From assembly GCF_947496515.1 (NCBI RefSeq), contig NZ_CANMDB010000001.1:620001-684000 (forward strand): DNA of 64,000 bases, given 5' to 3'. The notes under the pieces are model-generated. The model was not told the DNA's origin. It searched no databases and saw only the letters and a program-made list of their open reading frames with translations. The stretch comes from an uncultured Roseobacter sp. GTDB lineage: Bacteria; Pseudomonadota; Alphaproteobacteria; Rhodobacterales; Rhodobacteraceae. Positions 1-8,841 of the stretch are shown here, one piece after another (position 1 is the stretch's first letter; each line of letters opens with the position of its first letter). A program made the position numbers and the translations under genes.

Positions 1-144
1 GAGTATGCGGGCAAGCGCGACGTGCTGGAAACCTGGGCGGAGAACAAAGGGGCCGAGGGCGTTGCCGACTACTGGAAGACCCGCAACCAGCAGACAATCG
101 ACGGCGCGCCCACCCATATCCTCGGCACGTCCGAGGACGCCTGA
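1..144 (+). CDS. C-terminal end of a protein, possibly a tyrosine recombinase/integrase (partial)
   Basis: An open frame enters from the left edge and stops with TGA at 142-144, giving the last 47 residues of a protein whose start is outside the window. The tail carries a Y-x2-K-R-x2-L-E-x-W-A pattern, which resembles the helix that follows the catalytic tyrosine in many phage-type tyrosine recombinases. That resemblance is the only clue to function. No catalytic residues are visible in the window and no tRNA or attachment site is seen next to it, so the identity stays tentative. The composition looks native. Confidence 0.4.
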   Translation, partial: EYAGKRDVLETWAENKGAEGVADYWKTRNQQTIDGAPTHILGTSEDA

Positions 145-199
145 ACGCATCGGGATCGCAGATCGCGGACCCGCTAGCACGCGCGTAAAAGGCATCGGC

Positions 200-673
200 C
201 TATCCGGTCACCTCAAGGGTCACCAGATCCGCCAGATTGACCTCCAGCGCCCGCATCGCCGAGAGCGAAATACGGCTGCCCGCTGTGGCGGGCCCGTTGA
301 TCGGAATGAGCCGGACAGCGACTTTGGCCCCGGTTTTGGGGTCGCGCAATTGACCGTCGCGCGCTGTGCTGACAAGCGGTGTCTTGAGCCAAAAACCAGG
401 CTCTGCCACATCGCCCAGGGACGCCACGGTGCTGCCCAACCGGCCACCCGCCCCGGTGGACACCTGTTGCGCCCTGGCCCGCTCCGCCACCGATGCCTGA
501 TCGAGCGTCTCCGGCGTGACCGAAGAGCTTGTCGGCACCCCTTGTGATCCATTGGCCTGAGCGGGTTGCGCGCGTTTCAGCACACGGTCGATGCCTGCGT
601 CAATTTCAGCGCAGCCTGCGACCATCATAACGGCACACAGGCAGATCAGGGCAAACGGTCGGGCCAATATCAT
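200..673 (-). CDS. Putative outer-membrane or periplasmic lipoprotein
   Basis: A 157-residue protein starting with a short charged N-terminus, a hydrophobic stretch and a lipobox ending VAGC near residues 19-22, so it should be lipid-modified and exported. A middle low-complexity part (about residues 30-80) leads into a small compact C-terminal domain of about 70 residues containing the phrase KVAVRLIPI. Similar small lipoproteins in roseobacters have, as I recall, been labelled D-galactarate dehydratase, but this one is far too short for that enzyme. It is divergent from moaA, sharing the 674-758 promoter gap. The ATG at 673 is chosen because it gives a complete signal peptide. Function unknown. 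Confidence 0.7.
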   Translation of the reverse strand: MILARPFALICLCAVMMVAGCAEIDAGIDRVLKRAQPAQANGSQGVPTSSSVTPETLDQASVAERARAQQVSTGAGGRLGSTVASLGDVAEPGFWLKTPLVSTARDGQLRDPKTGAKVAVRLIPINGPATAGSRISLSAMRALEVNLADLVTLEVTG

Positions 674-758
674 ACCTTGGTCTAAACCACAGCCTCCGCG
701 GTGCATCAATGCCGTTAACCCCTTGCTGCGGCATGCGCGGACCTTTACGCATAGGGAT

Positions 759-1766
759 ATGAACGCTCCTTTGATCGACCCTTTTGCCCGTGCCATCACG
801 TATCTGCGCGTATCCGTCACCGATCGGTGCGATTTCCGCTGCGTGTACTGCATGTCGGAGAACATGACATTCCTGCCGAAAAAGGAATTGCTGACGCTGG
901 AAGAGCTCGACCGGCTCTGCAGCAGCTTCGTTGATCTGGGCGTGCGCAAACTGCGCATCACCGGCGGCGAGCCGCTGGTGCGCAAGGGCATCATGACCTT
1001 TTTCGAGGCGATGTCGCGCCATTTGGATGCCGGTACCCTGAAGGAGCTGACGCTAACCACCAACGGCAGCCAGTTGGAACGCTTTGCCAAGCCGCTCTTT
1101 GATGCCGGTGTGCGGCGGGTCAACGTCTCTCTCGATACGCTGGACGAAGGCAAATTCGCCGATGTGACCCGCTGGGGCCGTCTGCCACAGGTGCTGCGCG
1201 GGATCGACGCGGCTCAGGCTGCGGGGCTGCGGGTCAAGCTGAACGCAGTGGCGCTCAAGGGCTTCAACGAGGACGAGTTGCCGACGATCACCGAATGGTG
1301 TGCCGAACGCGACATGGATCTGACGTGGATCGAGGTCATGCCCATGGGCGATCTCGGCAATGAGGACCGTCTGGACCAGTATTGGTCCCTGAAGGATGTG
1401 CGGGCGCGCTATGCCGAGCACTACACCGTCAGCGATCTGGCGGAGCGTACGGGCGGACCCGCGCGCTACGTGCGGCTGGAGGAGACGGGGCAAAAGATCG
1501 GGTTCATCACCCCGCTCAGCCATAACTTCTGCGAAAGCTGCAACAGGGTTCGGATCACCTGCACCGGCGAGATTTTCATGTGCCTCGGTCAGGAAGACGC
1601 CGCAGACCTGCGCGCGCCGTTGCGCGCCCACCCGACGGACGACGCGCCCTTGCAGGAAGCCATCCGCGCCGCCATCGCGCGCAAGCCCAAAGGGCATGAT
1701 TTCGACTACTCGCGCCAGCGCGCGGACGGTCAGATGCCGCGTCACATGAGCCATACGGGCGGCTGA
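759..1766 (+). CDS. moaA: GTP 3',8-cyclase MoaA
   Basis: A radical-SAM enzyme of molybdenum cofactor biosynthesis that turns GTP into 3',8-cyclo-7,8-dihydro-GTP. The 335-residue length is normal. The N-terminal SAM cluster motif C-x3-C-x2-C is at C24, C28 and C31, followed by an ITGGEP motif. The second, C-terminal [4Fe-4S] cluster is provided by the [10 protein letters not shown] cysteines and the later TCTG cysteine. The protein ends in the conserved Gly-Gly needed for activity. The start at 759 is preferred over upstream frames because family proteins begin just before the [10 protein letters not shown] stretch. The Kdo transferase gene follows 8 bases downstream. Confidence 0.96.
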   Translation: MNAPLIDPFARAITYLRVSVTDRCDFRCVYCMSENMTFLPKKELLTLEELDRLCSSFVDLGVRKLRITGGEPLVRKGIMTFFEAMSRHLDAGTLKELTLTTNGSQLERFAKPLFDAGVRRVNVSLDTLDEGKFADVTRWGRLPQVLRGIDAAQAAGLRVKLNAVALKGFNEDELPTITEWCAERDMDLTWIEVMPMGDLGNEDRLDQYWSLKDVRARYAEHYTVSDLAERTGGPARYVRLEETGQKIGFITPLSHNFCESCNRVRITCTGEIFMCLGQEDAADLRAPLRAHPTDDAPLQEAIRAAIARKPKGHDFDYSRQRADGQMPRHMSHTGG

Positions 1767-1774
1767 CAGGTCCC

Positions 1775-3073
1775 GTGCGCGCACCGCCACTATTTCACGT
1801 CTACGTGGCGGCAACTGTCTTGCTCGCCCCCTTTGTGGCGTGGTTCGAGATCCGCAAGCTGCGCAGGCAGGGTATCACGACACTGCGGGCGCACGAAAAG
1901 ATGGGCCACGCCAGTGTGGTTCGGCGCGGCGGCGGCCAGATGGTCTGGTTTCACGCCGCCTCCGTCGGGGAGAGCCTGTCCGTGCTGGCGCTGATCGCCC
2001 GCATGGGGGAGATCCTGCCGCGCGCGCAATTCCTGATTACCTCCGGCACGCCGACCTCGGCCCGGTTGCTCGCGGAAAGGCTCCCACCCCGCACGGTTCA
2101 TCAATTCGCGCCGATTGATGCGGCAGGCCCGCTCAGCCGGTTTCTGGCCCACTGGCGACCCGATGCGGCGGTGTTTGTGGAAAGCGAGCTGTGGCCACGC
2201 ATGCTGCGCATGACCCGCGCAACAGGCGCGCCCATGGCGCTGGTGAACGCCCGGCTCAGCGCGCGCTCCCGGGCGGCCTGGCAGCGGCGGCCCCGCTTCG
2301 CGGCCTATATCCTCGACGTGTTCGATCTGATCCTGACCCAGAACGACGCCATGGCGCAGGCGATGGTCGATATGCACGCGCCCGCGGACAAGGTCGCGCG
2401 CGGGATCAACCTCAAGTCGCTTTCTGCACCGCTGCCCTCCGATTCGGCGATCCTTGCCAAGACGCGGGCGGCGCTCAAAGGACGGCCCGTCTGGGTGGCG
2501 GCCTCGACCCATCCGGGCGAGGAGGAAACCGTGCTCGCCACGCACAAGGCACTGCGGCAGAGCTGGCCGGACCTCGCGCTGATCTTGGTGCCGCGCCACC
2601 CGCATCGCGGGCCGGATGTGGCGGCATTGGTCGAGGCTGCGGGGCTGAGCTGTGCGGTCAGATCGCAAGGCACCGTTCCGCGGAACGCCGAAGCGGTCTA
2701 CCTCGCCGACACGTTGGGAGAGCTGGGAAACTGGTACGCCCTGACCGAGATCGTCTTTCTTGGTGGATCGCTGAAACCCATCGGCGGGCACAACCCCTTT
2801 GAGGTGGTGCAGGCCGGGGCCACGGTCCTGTCGGGCCCGCATGTGAGTAGTTTTGCCGAGACCTACGACGATATGACGGAGGCAGGCGCGGCGCGCATCG
2901 TCGCGGATGGCACCGACCTGACGGCCGCACTGCGCCATCTGCTCGACGATGACGCAGCGCGTGCAACCGCGCTGGCGGCGGGATCGGGCATTCTGCGCGA
3001 CAAATCCGACCTGCTCACCGGGATCGCGACCCGCCTCATTCGCATGCTGAAGCTGGAGGAAAGCGCAGGATGA
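1775..3073 (+). CDS. waaA: 3-deoxy-D-manno-octulosonic acid (Kdo) transferase WaaA
   Basis: GT30-family glycosyltransferase that adds Kdo from CMP-Kdo to the lipid A precursor at the inner membrane. It has an N-terminal membrane anchor (about residues 5-23), then family motifs: HAASVGE near residue 60, ESELWP near 130, and GGSLKPIGGHNPFE in the C-terminal half. The length of 432 residues fits. The likely start is GTG at 1775, eight bases after moaA, giving the N-terminal anchor. Its stop overlaps the start of the next glycosyltransferase by four bases (ATGA), so the two lipopolysaccharide genes are coupled. Confidence 0.94.
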   Translation: MRAPPLFHVYVAATVLLAPFVAWFEIRKLRRQGITTLRAHEKMGHASVVRRGGGQMVWFHAASVGESLSVLALIARMGEILPRAQFLITSGTPTSARLLAERLPPRTVHQFAPIDAAGPLSRFLAHWRPDAAVFVESELWPRMLRMTRATGAPMALVNARLSARSRAAWQRRPRFAAYILDVFDLILTQNDAMAQAMVDMHAPADKVARGINLKSLSAPLPSDSAILAKTRAALKGRPVWVAASTHPGEEETVLATHKALRQSWPDLALILVPRHPHRGPDVAALVEAAGLSCAVRSQGTVPRNAEAVYLADTLGELGNWYALTEIVFLGGSLKPIGGHNPFEVVQAGATVLSGPHVSSFAETYDDMTEAGAARIVADGTDLTAALRHLLDDDAARATALAAGSGILRDKSDLLTGIATRLIRMLKLEESAG

Positions 3074-4128
3074 CTGCCCCTGCCCTGCGCGAGATCGAGG
3101 TGATCGCGCCCAATTTCAAACGCCGCCATTCCGGCGTCACCTCGACGGTGATCCGGCTCGTTCCGCTGCAGGCGCGCGATATTGCGATCACCGCCTGCGC
3201 ACCGGATCTGCCGCCGGAGGTGCCGAATGTCCCGCCGTCCCGGTTGCTGAGGATGTCCCGCAACGGGCCCAAGGGTCCTCGCGTCTGGCACGCCCGCCGC
3301 AATGTGGAGATGATCGCCGGTCTGGCGCTCCGAGCGCTGGCGGGCAAACGGTTACGGCTGCTGTTCACCTCGGCGGCGCAGCGGCGGCACAGCGGATTGA
3401 CCCGTTGGCTCATCCGGCAGATGGATGCTGTCATTGCAACATCGTCAAAATCCGCAAGCTATCTGGAGCGGGGCGCCACGGTCATCCGCCACGGGATTGA
3501 CTGCGGTCTCTTTGCGCCGGTCCCCGACCGCGCTTCCCTGCGCGCAGAGCTGGAGTTGCCGCGCGACGGGCCCCTCATCGGCTGTTTCGGGCGGATCAGG
3601 CCCCAGAAAGGCAACGACCTCTTTGTCGAGGCCATGATCGCGGTTATGGCGGACCATCCGACCGCCAAAGCGCTGATGATGGGCCGCGCAACCGGCGAGC
3701 ATGCGGCGTTTCTGCAGGGCCTGAAGGACCGGGTGGAGGCCGCAGGCCTCTCCGATCGTATCCTTTTCCGCGACGAGGTGCCCATCGCGGATGTACCACG
3801 GCATTTTCAGGCGCTGGATCTATACGTCGCCCCCCAACGCTGGGAAGGCTTCGGGCTGACACCGCTGGAGGCGATGGCCTGCGGAGCACCGGTCGTGGCC
3901 ACCAAGGTCGGCGCGTTCGAGGAGCTGATCGTGGCGGGTGACACGGGCCATCTGGTCGAGATCGAAGACACCGCAACCATCACGGCGCGTGTCTCGGACC
4001 TTTTGGCGGATCCCGCGCGTCTGAATGAAATGGCCCTGCTGTCGCGGCAGAACGTCCTCGACAACTTCCGCATAGAGCAGGAAGCCGCGGCGATCATCGC
4101 CATCTACCGGCAGCTTCAGGCGGGCTGA
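3070..4128 (+). CDS. GT4 glycosyltransferase, LpcC-like lipopolysaccharide core transferase
   Basis: A 352-residue GT-B fold glycosyltransferase of family 4. The N-terminus IEVIAPNFKRRHSGVTST closely resembles the Rhizobium LpcC core mannosyltransferases as I remember them. The nucleotide-sugar site shows FGRIRPQKG and the GT4 E-x7-E motif in EGFGLTPLEAMACG. The start codon overlaps the waaA stop (ATGA), consistent with consecutive steps: Kdo transfer, then the first core hexose. The sugar specificity (mannose) is inferred from LpcC only. The gene converges on the minus-strand hydrolase with a 17-base gap. Confidence 0.85.
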   Translation: MTAPALREIEVIAPNFKRRHSGVTSTVIRLVPLQARDIAITACAPDLPPEVPNVPPSRLLRMSRNGPKGPRVWHARRNVEMIAGLALRALAGKRLRLLFTSAAQRRHSGLTRWLIRQMDAVIATSSKSASYLERGATVIRHGIDCGLFAPVPDRASLRAELELPRDGPLIGCFGRIRPQKGNDLFVEAMIAVMADHPTAKALMMGRATGEHAAFLQGLKDRVEAAGLSDRILFRDEVPIADVPRHFQALDLYVAPQRWEGFGLTPLEAMACGAPVVATKVGAFEELIVAGDTGHLVEIEDTATITARVSDLLADPARLNEMALLSRQNVLDNFRIEQEAAAIIAIYRQLQAG

Positions 4129-4145
4129 CGACACAGCCCGCGCGA

Positions 4146-5312
4146 TCAGCTCGCTACAGGCAGCCGCTGCTCCACAATCTCCGCCCACCAGCTGCAGCCA
4201 GCGGGGATTGCCTCGTCATTGAAATTGTATTCCGGGTGGTGCACCGCCGCGCCCTCGCCGTTACCGATGAGGATATAGGCGCCGGGCCGTTCTTCGAGCA
4301 TAAAGGCGAAGTCCTCGCCGCCCATGACCAGCGGAGCTTCTTCACAATCACCCGCAACGCGGGTCGCAACCTCAGCCGCGAAATCCGTCTGCTCGGGGTG
4401 GTTGACCATCACCGGGTAGTTGCGCACGTAGTCAACCTTGGCGGTGGCGCCGAAACTGCCCGCGATCCCTTCGGCCAATGCGCCAAGCCGGGTCTCCGCC
4501 AAATCACGCACTTCGGGCGACATGGTGCGCACGGTCCCTTTCAGCGTCACCCGCTGCGGGATCACGTTGAATGCTTTGGAGGAGGTTTCAAAGGAGGTGA
4601 CGGATACCACGATCTGATCAATCGGGTCGGCGTTGCGGCTGGCGATGGTCTGCAGGGCGATCACCACATGGCTGGCCACCACGGTCGTGTCGATGGTCTC
4701 CTGCGGTTTGGCGGCGTGGCCGCCCAGCCCCTCCAGCTCGATATCAAAGATGTCGGTGGCGGCAAAGAACGCACCCGGGCGGATCGCGAAACTGCCCAGA
4801 GGGCGCCCCGGCCAGTTGTGCATGCCGTAGACCTCCTGGATGCCAAAGCGCGCCATCATGTCGTCCTCGCACATCTCGCGCCCGCCGCCGCCGCCTTCTT
4901 CGGCGGGCTGAAAGATCACCGCGACGGTACCGTCGAAATTCCGTGTCTCCGCAAGATACTTCGCCGCGCCCAGCAGCATGGCGGTGTGCCCATCGTGACC
5001 GCAAGCGTGCATCGCGCCGGGGGTCTTGGAGGCATAGGCGACGCCGGTTTGTTCATGGATGGGCAGCGCGTCCATATCCGCGCGCAGCCCGATCACCTTC
5101 CCGCCCGTGTCGGAGCGCCCCTTGATGAGACCCACCACGCCGGTGCGCCCGATGCCCGTCACTACCTCGTCACAGCCGAAGTCCGTCAGCTTTTCGGCCA
5201 CGATGGCAGAGGTGCGATGCGTGTCAAAGAGCAGCTCCGGGTGTTCGTGCAGATCCCTGCGCCAAGCGGTGATCTCGTCGTGCAATTCGGCAAAGCGGTT
5301 CTTGACGGGCAT
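4146..5312 (-). CDS. M20 family metallopeptidase / amidohydrolase (hippurate hydrolase-like)
   Basis: A 388-residue M20D-type zinc hydrolase that removes N-acyl groups from amino acids or similar amides. Metal-site motifs are clear: MHACGHDGHTAML around residues 95-110, the EEGGGG glutamate pair, and a C-terminal HHPEYNFND. ATG at 5312 is chosen because an AGGAG ribosome site lies just upstream and the family start WRRDLHEHPEL follows closely; longer frames lack that site. It lies downstream of a second M20 enzyme and a peptide-type ABC transporter, so it probably processes imported acylated substrates. Real substrate unknown. Confidence 0.9.
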   Translation of the reverse strand: MPVKNRFAELHDEITAWRRDLHEHPELLFDTHRTSAIVAEKLTDFGCDEVVTGIGRTGVVGLIKGRSDTGGKVIGLRADMDALPIHEQTGVAYASKTPGAMHACGHDGHTAMLLGAAKYLAETRNFDGTVAVIFQPAEEGGGGGREMCEDDMMARFGIQEVYGMHNWPGRPLGSFAIRPGAFFAATDIFDIELEGLGGHAAKPQETIDTTVVASHVVIALQTIASRNADPIDQIVVSVTSFETSSKAFNVIPQRVTLKGTVRTMSPEVRDLAETRLGALAEGIAGSFGATAKVDYVRNYPVMVNHPEQTDFAAEVATRVAGDCEEAPLVMGGEDFAFMLEERPGAYILIGNGEGAAVHHPEYNFNDEAIPAGCSWWAEIVEQRLPVAS

Positions 5313-5462
5313 GGGTCTCTCCTGAGTATTCGGCGGGCGATGACCGCGCGCGGCAACAGCACCTGCGCGACGCGTACCGGTGATGTTAACGCAGGTCGGC
5401 GCGGCTTCAAGCTGATCCTGACCATGCGTATGAAACATCTCGGCGGATCCTGGCCGCAGTCC

Positions 5463-6635
5463 TTACACCGCTCCCTCCCGAAGACGCTCTACCAGCCGTG
5501 TCATGAAGGCCTGCCCTGCCTCGAATTCGGAGATAGCGATGAACTCATTTGGCTGGTGGGCCTGCGCGATGTCGCCCGGCCCGCAAATGACGGCGGAATA
5601 TCCGGCGGCCTGGAATTGCCCCGCCTCCGTTCCGAAGCTGACCACGTGAGAGCCGTTATCGCCGGTCAGCTGCCGGACCAAAGCCTCGGCGCCTCCCGCC
5701 TGCTCAGGTGTCAGCGGCGGCACCGCGAAGCGCGGCGAGATGTCGATGGTGGTCTCGGGCACGATGCGCTGCATCTCCGCTTCGACGTCGGCCACCCGCT
5801 GGCGGTAGCGCGCCTCCCAGGTGGCGATCTCCTCGCCGGGCACCACGCGGAAGTCCATGGCAAACCGGCAATCCCGCGCGGTGATGTTGTGGGCGGTCCC
5901 CCCCTCGATCATGCCCACATGCAGCGTGGTGAAAGGCGGATCGAACATCGCGGCGAGCGTACCGGGCGGGTTCGCCTGATTGGCGGCGTTCTGCTGGTTG
6001 GCCCAGTCAATCAGCTTGGCGCCGTACATGACGGCATTGACGCCCCGGTGCATCAGCGAGCTGTGGATCTCGAAGCCGCGCACATGGGTGTCGAGCCCGC
6101 CTGCCCCCTTGTGCCCGGTCACGGCGCGCATCTGCGACGGTTCACCCACGATGACGGCACTGCCCTTGGGCAGCACATTCTGCATCGCGGCGATCATCGG
6201 CGGCGCGCCGCGGCAGCCGATCTCTTCGTCAAAGCTCAGCGCCAGCTGCAGCGGACGCGCGACACCGGCATATCGTGCCTCGACCAGCGCCCAGATCGCC
6301 AGCGCGTCGAAGCCCTTCATGTCACAGGTGCCGCGCCCGTAGTACCGCCCGTCCCGCTCCGTCACCTCGAAAGGGTCAGTCTCCCAGGGCTGACCGACAA
6401 CCGGCACCACATCCGTATGGCCGGACAGGACAACCGCGCCCGTCACCTCAGGACCCACATGGGCAAAGAGCGCGGCCTTGGGTTCATCGGGCGCGGTATA
6501 GCGATGCGCGACAATCCCGTGACCGGCGAGGTACGCCTCCACCCAGTCGATCAGATCCAGATTGGTATCGCTGCTGACGGTGGGAAAGGCCACCAGCCGC
6601 CGCATGATCTCCAGCGGGCTGAGCCGTTCAGTCAT
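5463..6635 (-). CDS. argE: Acetylornithine deacetylase (ArgE-like)
   Basis: M20A family enzyme of 390 residues that hydrolyses N-acetylornithine to ornithine and acetate. Metal ligands are visible in GHTDVVP, the GRGTCDMKGF aspartate and the DEEIGCRGA glutamates, with a late SFGTEAGQFQ and a QAHQPNEF histidine. The ATG lies inside the end of the upstream ATPase gene: eight bases ATGACTGA are shared, so translation is coupled to the transporter. This context suggests a catabolic or scavenging deacetylase; many alphaproteobacteria carry several ArgE paralogues, so arginine biosynthesis is not assured. Confidence 0.88.
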   Translation of the reverse strand: MTERLSPLEIMRRLVAFPTVSSDTNLDLIDWVEAYLAGHGIVAHRYTAPDEPKAALFAHVGPEVTGAVVLSGHTDVVPVVGQPWETDPFEVTERDGRYYGRGTCDMKGFDALAIWALVEARYAGVARPLQLALSFDEEIGCRGAPPMIAAMQNVLPKGSAVIVGEPSQMRAVTGHKGAGGLDTHVRGFEIHSSLMHRGVNAVMYGAKLIDWANQQNAANQANPPGTLAAMFDPPFTTLHVGMIEGGTAHNITARDCRFAMDFRVVPGEEIATWEARYRQRVADVEAEMQRIVPETTIDISPRFAVPPLTPEQAGGAEALVRQLTGDNGSHVVSFGTEAGQFQAAGYSAVICGPGDIAQAHQPNEFIAISEFEAGQAFMTRLVERLREGAV

Positions 6636-8568
6636 AGAGCGGACGGCGGCTTGCGCCCTCCGGCGTATCTTTCCCCTCGCGGAGGCGATTTTCCACACGC
6701 TCGACCGTGTCGCTGCGCGCGTACCCGCCCCAGTCGCCTTGCAGGACGAAGTGCCCCGGGGCCACCTCATCATAGCGCGAGGGCTCCGGCGCGTAGTCCA
6801 GCCCGTGGATCGGCGACGGGATGGGTTTGAAGTTCAGATCCCGTTCATCCTTGCGCTGGCGCGGGTCGGCGATTGGCACCGCCTTCATCAGCGCCCGCGT
6901 ATAGGGGTGCTGCGGGTTCTCAAAAACCTCCGCCCGCGCGCCAAGTTCCACGATGCGGCCCAGATACATCACCCCCACCTGATGGCTGACCCGCTCCACG
7001 ACGGCCATGTCGTGGCTGATGAAAAGGAAGGAGATGCCCAGTTCCGCCTGCAGCTCCATCATCAGGTTCAGCACCTGCGCCTGCACCGACACATCGAGCG
7101 CCGAGACGGCCTCATCCGCGATGATCAGTTTGGGGTTCAGTGCCAGCGCGCGTGCAATGGCCACCCGCTGACGCTGCCCGCCCGACAGCTCGTGCGGAAA
7201 CCGGCGCAGGTAGCTGCGCGGCAGCTCCACCCGGTCAAACAGCATCGCGACCCGGTCACCGACATCCTTGCCCTTGAGCGTGCCAAAGTTGTGAATGGGT
7301 TCCGCCACCTGATCGGACAGCTGCATCTGCGGGTTGAGCGATGCAAAGGGGTCCTGAAAGATCATCTGCATGTCGAGCCGCGCGCGCCGCAGCCCGGCCT
7401 GATCCAGCGCCATGATGTCCGTCCCGTCCAGCGTCACCCCGCCCGAGGTCGGATCGACCAGCCGCAGGATCGACCGGCCGGCGGTGGATTTGCCGCAGCC
7501 GCTCTCGCCCACGAGGCTGAGGGTGCGGCCCTTGTTGACGGTGAAGGACACATCCTCCACCGCGTGAACATTCGCGACCGTCCGGCGGAAAAACCCGCCT
7601 TTTACAGGAAAGCGCGTAGTCAGATTGCGCACGTCCAGCAAGATCTCATCGGTGCCGGGAATGGGGGCGATCTCCGCATCGGGCTTGCCCATCAGCTTCA
7701 TCGGTTCGGGATAGGTCTTGCCGCGCATCTCGCCCAGCTTGGGCACGGCAGCCAGCAGCGCCTTTGTATAGGGGTGCTGGGGGCGCTCGAAGATCTCGGC
7801 CACCGGGCCTTCCTCGACCTTGTTGCCGCGGAACATCACCACCACACGGTCCGCCATCTGCGCCACCACAGCCATGTCATGGGTGATGAACATCACCGCC
7901 GTGCCCGTCTCGCGCTTCAAGCGGTCCATCAGCGCCAGAATTTCGGCCTGAATGGTCACGTCAAGCGCTGTCGTTGGCTCATCGGCAATCAGCAACCGCG
8001 GCTTGCAGGCCAGCGCCATGGCGATCACCACCCGCTGGCGCATGCCGCCCGACAGCTCATGCGGATACTGTTTCATCCGCCGCTCGGGCTCGGGAATGCG
8101 CACCTCGCGCAGCAGCTCAAGCGCGCGGGCGTCCGCCTCGGACCGGCTCAGGTTCTTGTGCAGACGCAACCCTTCGGTCAGCTGCCGACCGACGGTAAAC
8201 ACAGGGTTCAGCGCTGTCATCGGTTCCTGAAAGATCATCCCGATCTCATTGCCGCGGATGCGCCGCATCTGATCCGGACCGGTCTTTGCAAGGTCAATGT
8301 CCTCGCCATCGGGGCGGTCGAACATCAGCTGCCCGCCCGCGATCTGACCGCCGCCAAACTCCACCAGCCGCATCAATGACAGTGAGGACACAGACTTGCC
8401 CGAGCCGCTTTCGCCCACGACACAGACCGTCTCACCGGGGTTAATGTCAAAGGAGACATCCTCGACCCCGACGACGGGGCCGTCCTTTGTCTGGAATACG
8501 ACCCGCAGGCCCTTGAGACGCGCAATCGGTCGTAGCTCTGTCGTCTCGCCCTGGTGATCCAGCATCAT
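6628..8568 (-). CDS. Fused double ATPase of a dipeptide/oligopeptide-type ABC transporter (DppD-DppF fusion, GsiA-like)
   Basis: A 646-residue protein with two complete ABC ATPase halves. The first has Walker A GESGSGKS near residue 50, LSGGM signature and [10 protein letters not shown]; the second has GESGCGKS near 355, LSGGQ and [10 protein letters not shown]. Each half ends in the oligopeptide-transport extension containing HPYTKAL or HPYTRAL. It energises the permease pair encoded divergently at 10692-12681, with the binding protein at 8842. Its last codons overlap the argE start. Two Met codons in tandem begin the frame; either could be used. Substrate class (peptides or N-acyl amino acids) is inferred. 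Confidence 0.95.
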   Translation of the reverse strand: MMLDHQGETTELRPIARLKGLRVVFQTKDGPVVGVEDVSFDINPGETVCVVGESGSGKSVSSLSLMRLVEFGGGQIAGGQLMFDRPDGEDIDLAKTGPDQMRRIRGNEIGMIFQEPMTALNPVFTVGRQLTEGLRLHKNLSRSEADARALELLREVRIPEPERRMKQYPHELSGGMRQRVVIAMALACKPRLLIADEPTTALDVTIQAEILALMDRLKRETGTAVMFITHDMAVVAQMADRVVVMFRGNKVEEGPVAEIFERPQHPYTKALLAAVPKLGEMRGKTYPEPMKLMGKPDAEIAPIPGTDEILLDVRNLTTRFPVKGGFFRRTVANVHAVEDVSFTVNKGRTLSLVGESGCGKSTAGRSILRLVDPTSGGVTLDGTDIMALDQAGLRRARLDMQMIFQDPFASLNPQMQLSDQVAEPIHNFGTLKGKDVGDRVAMLFDRVELPRSYLRRFPHELSGGQRQRVAIARALALNPKLIIADEAVSALDVSVQAQVLNLMMELQAELGISFLFISHDMAVVERVSHQVGVMYLGRIVELGARAEVFENPQHPYTRALMKAVPIADPRQRKDERDLNFKPIPSPIHGLDYAPEPSRYDEVAPGHFVLQGDWGGYARSDTVERVENRLREGKDTPEGASRRPLYD

Positions 8569-8841
8569 CCGTTCCGCTTTTGCCCATGCGAGAGGCTAGC
8601 GGTAAGCGATCTGCCGTGTCAAACAGCGATCGCCCGGCTTTGCCCGAGGTCAACCACCGACGGGCTTGCTTTTTCCACAAAAGCTGTTTCGATGTGCACG
8701 TCTGTTTCGGACGGTGAGGAACCGCAGGGGGATCAGGCTGGGATCAGCTGGCAACCCACGACCTCTTCCGACCGACAAAAACGCGCGCGGAACCCAACCG
8801 GAGCGCCAAATGGCACCAAGGTGTCCAACATGGAGTATGAC
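8569..8841. promoter_or_regulatory. Divergent promoter region of a split peptide-type ABC transporter locus
   Basis: The 273-base gap separates the minus-strand ATPase gene from the plus-strand binding-protein gene and must hold promoters for both arms. I see no operator I can name. A GGAG at 8832-8835 is the ribosome site for the binding protein. Confidence 0.5.

Noticed and set aside
4236-6830. A very long open frame on the plus strand opposite the two M20 hydrolase genes
   Set aside because: It is the antisense shadow of two well-supported genes in G+C-rich DNA; no motifs, no ribosome site, Arg/His-rich composition.
6562-8379. Long plus-strand frame opposite the double ATPase
   Set aside because: Antisense of a clear ABC ATPase gene with all motifs on the minus strand; codon pattern is that of a shadow.
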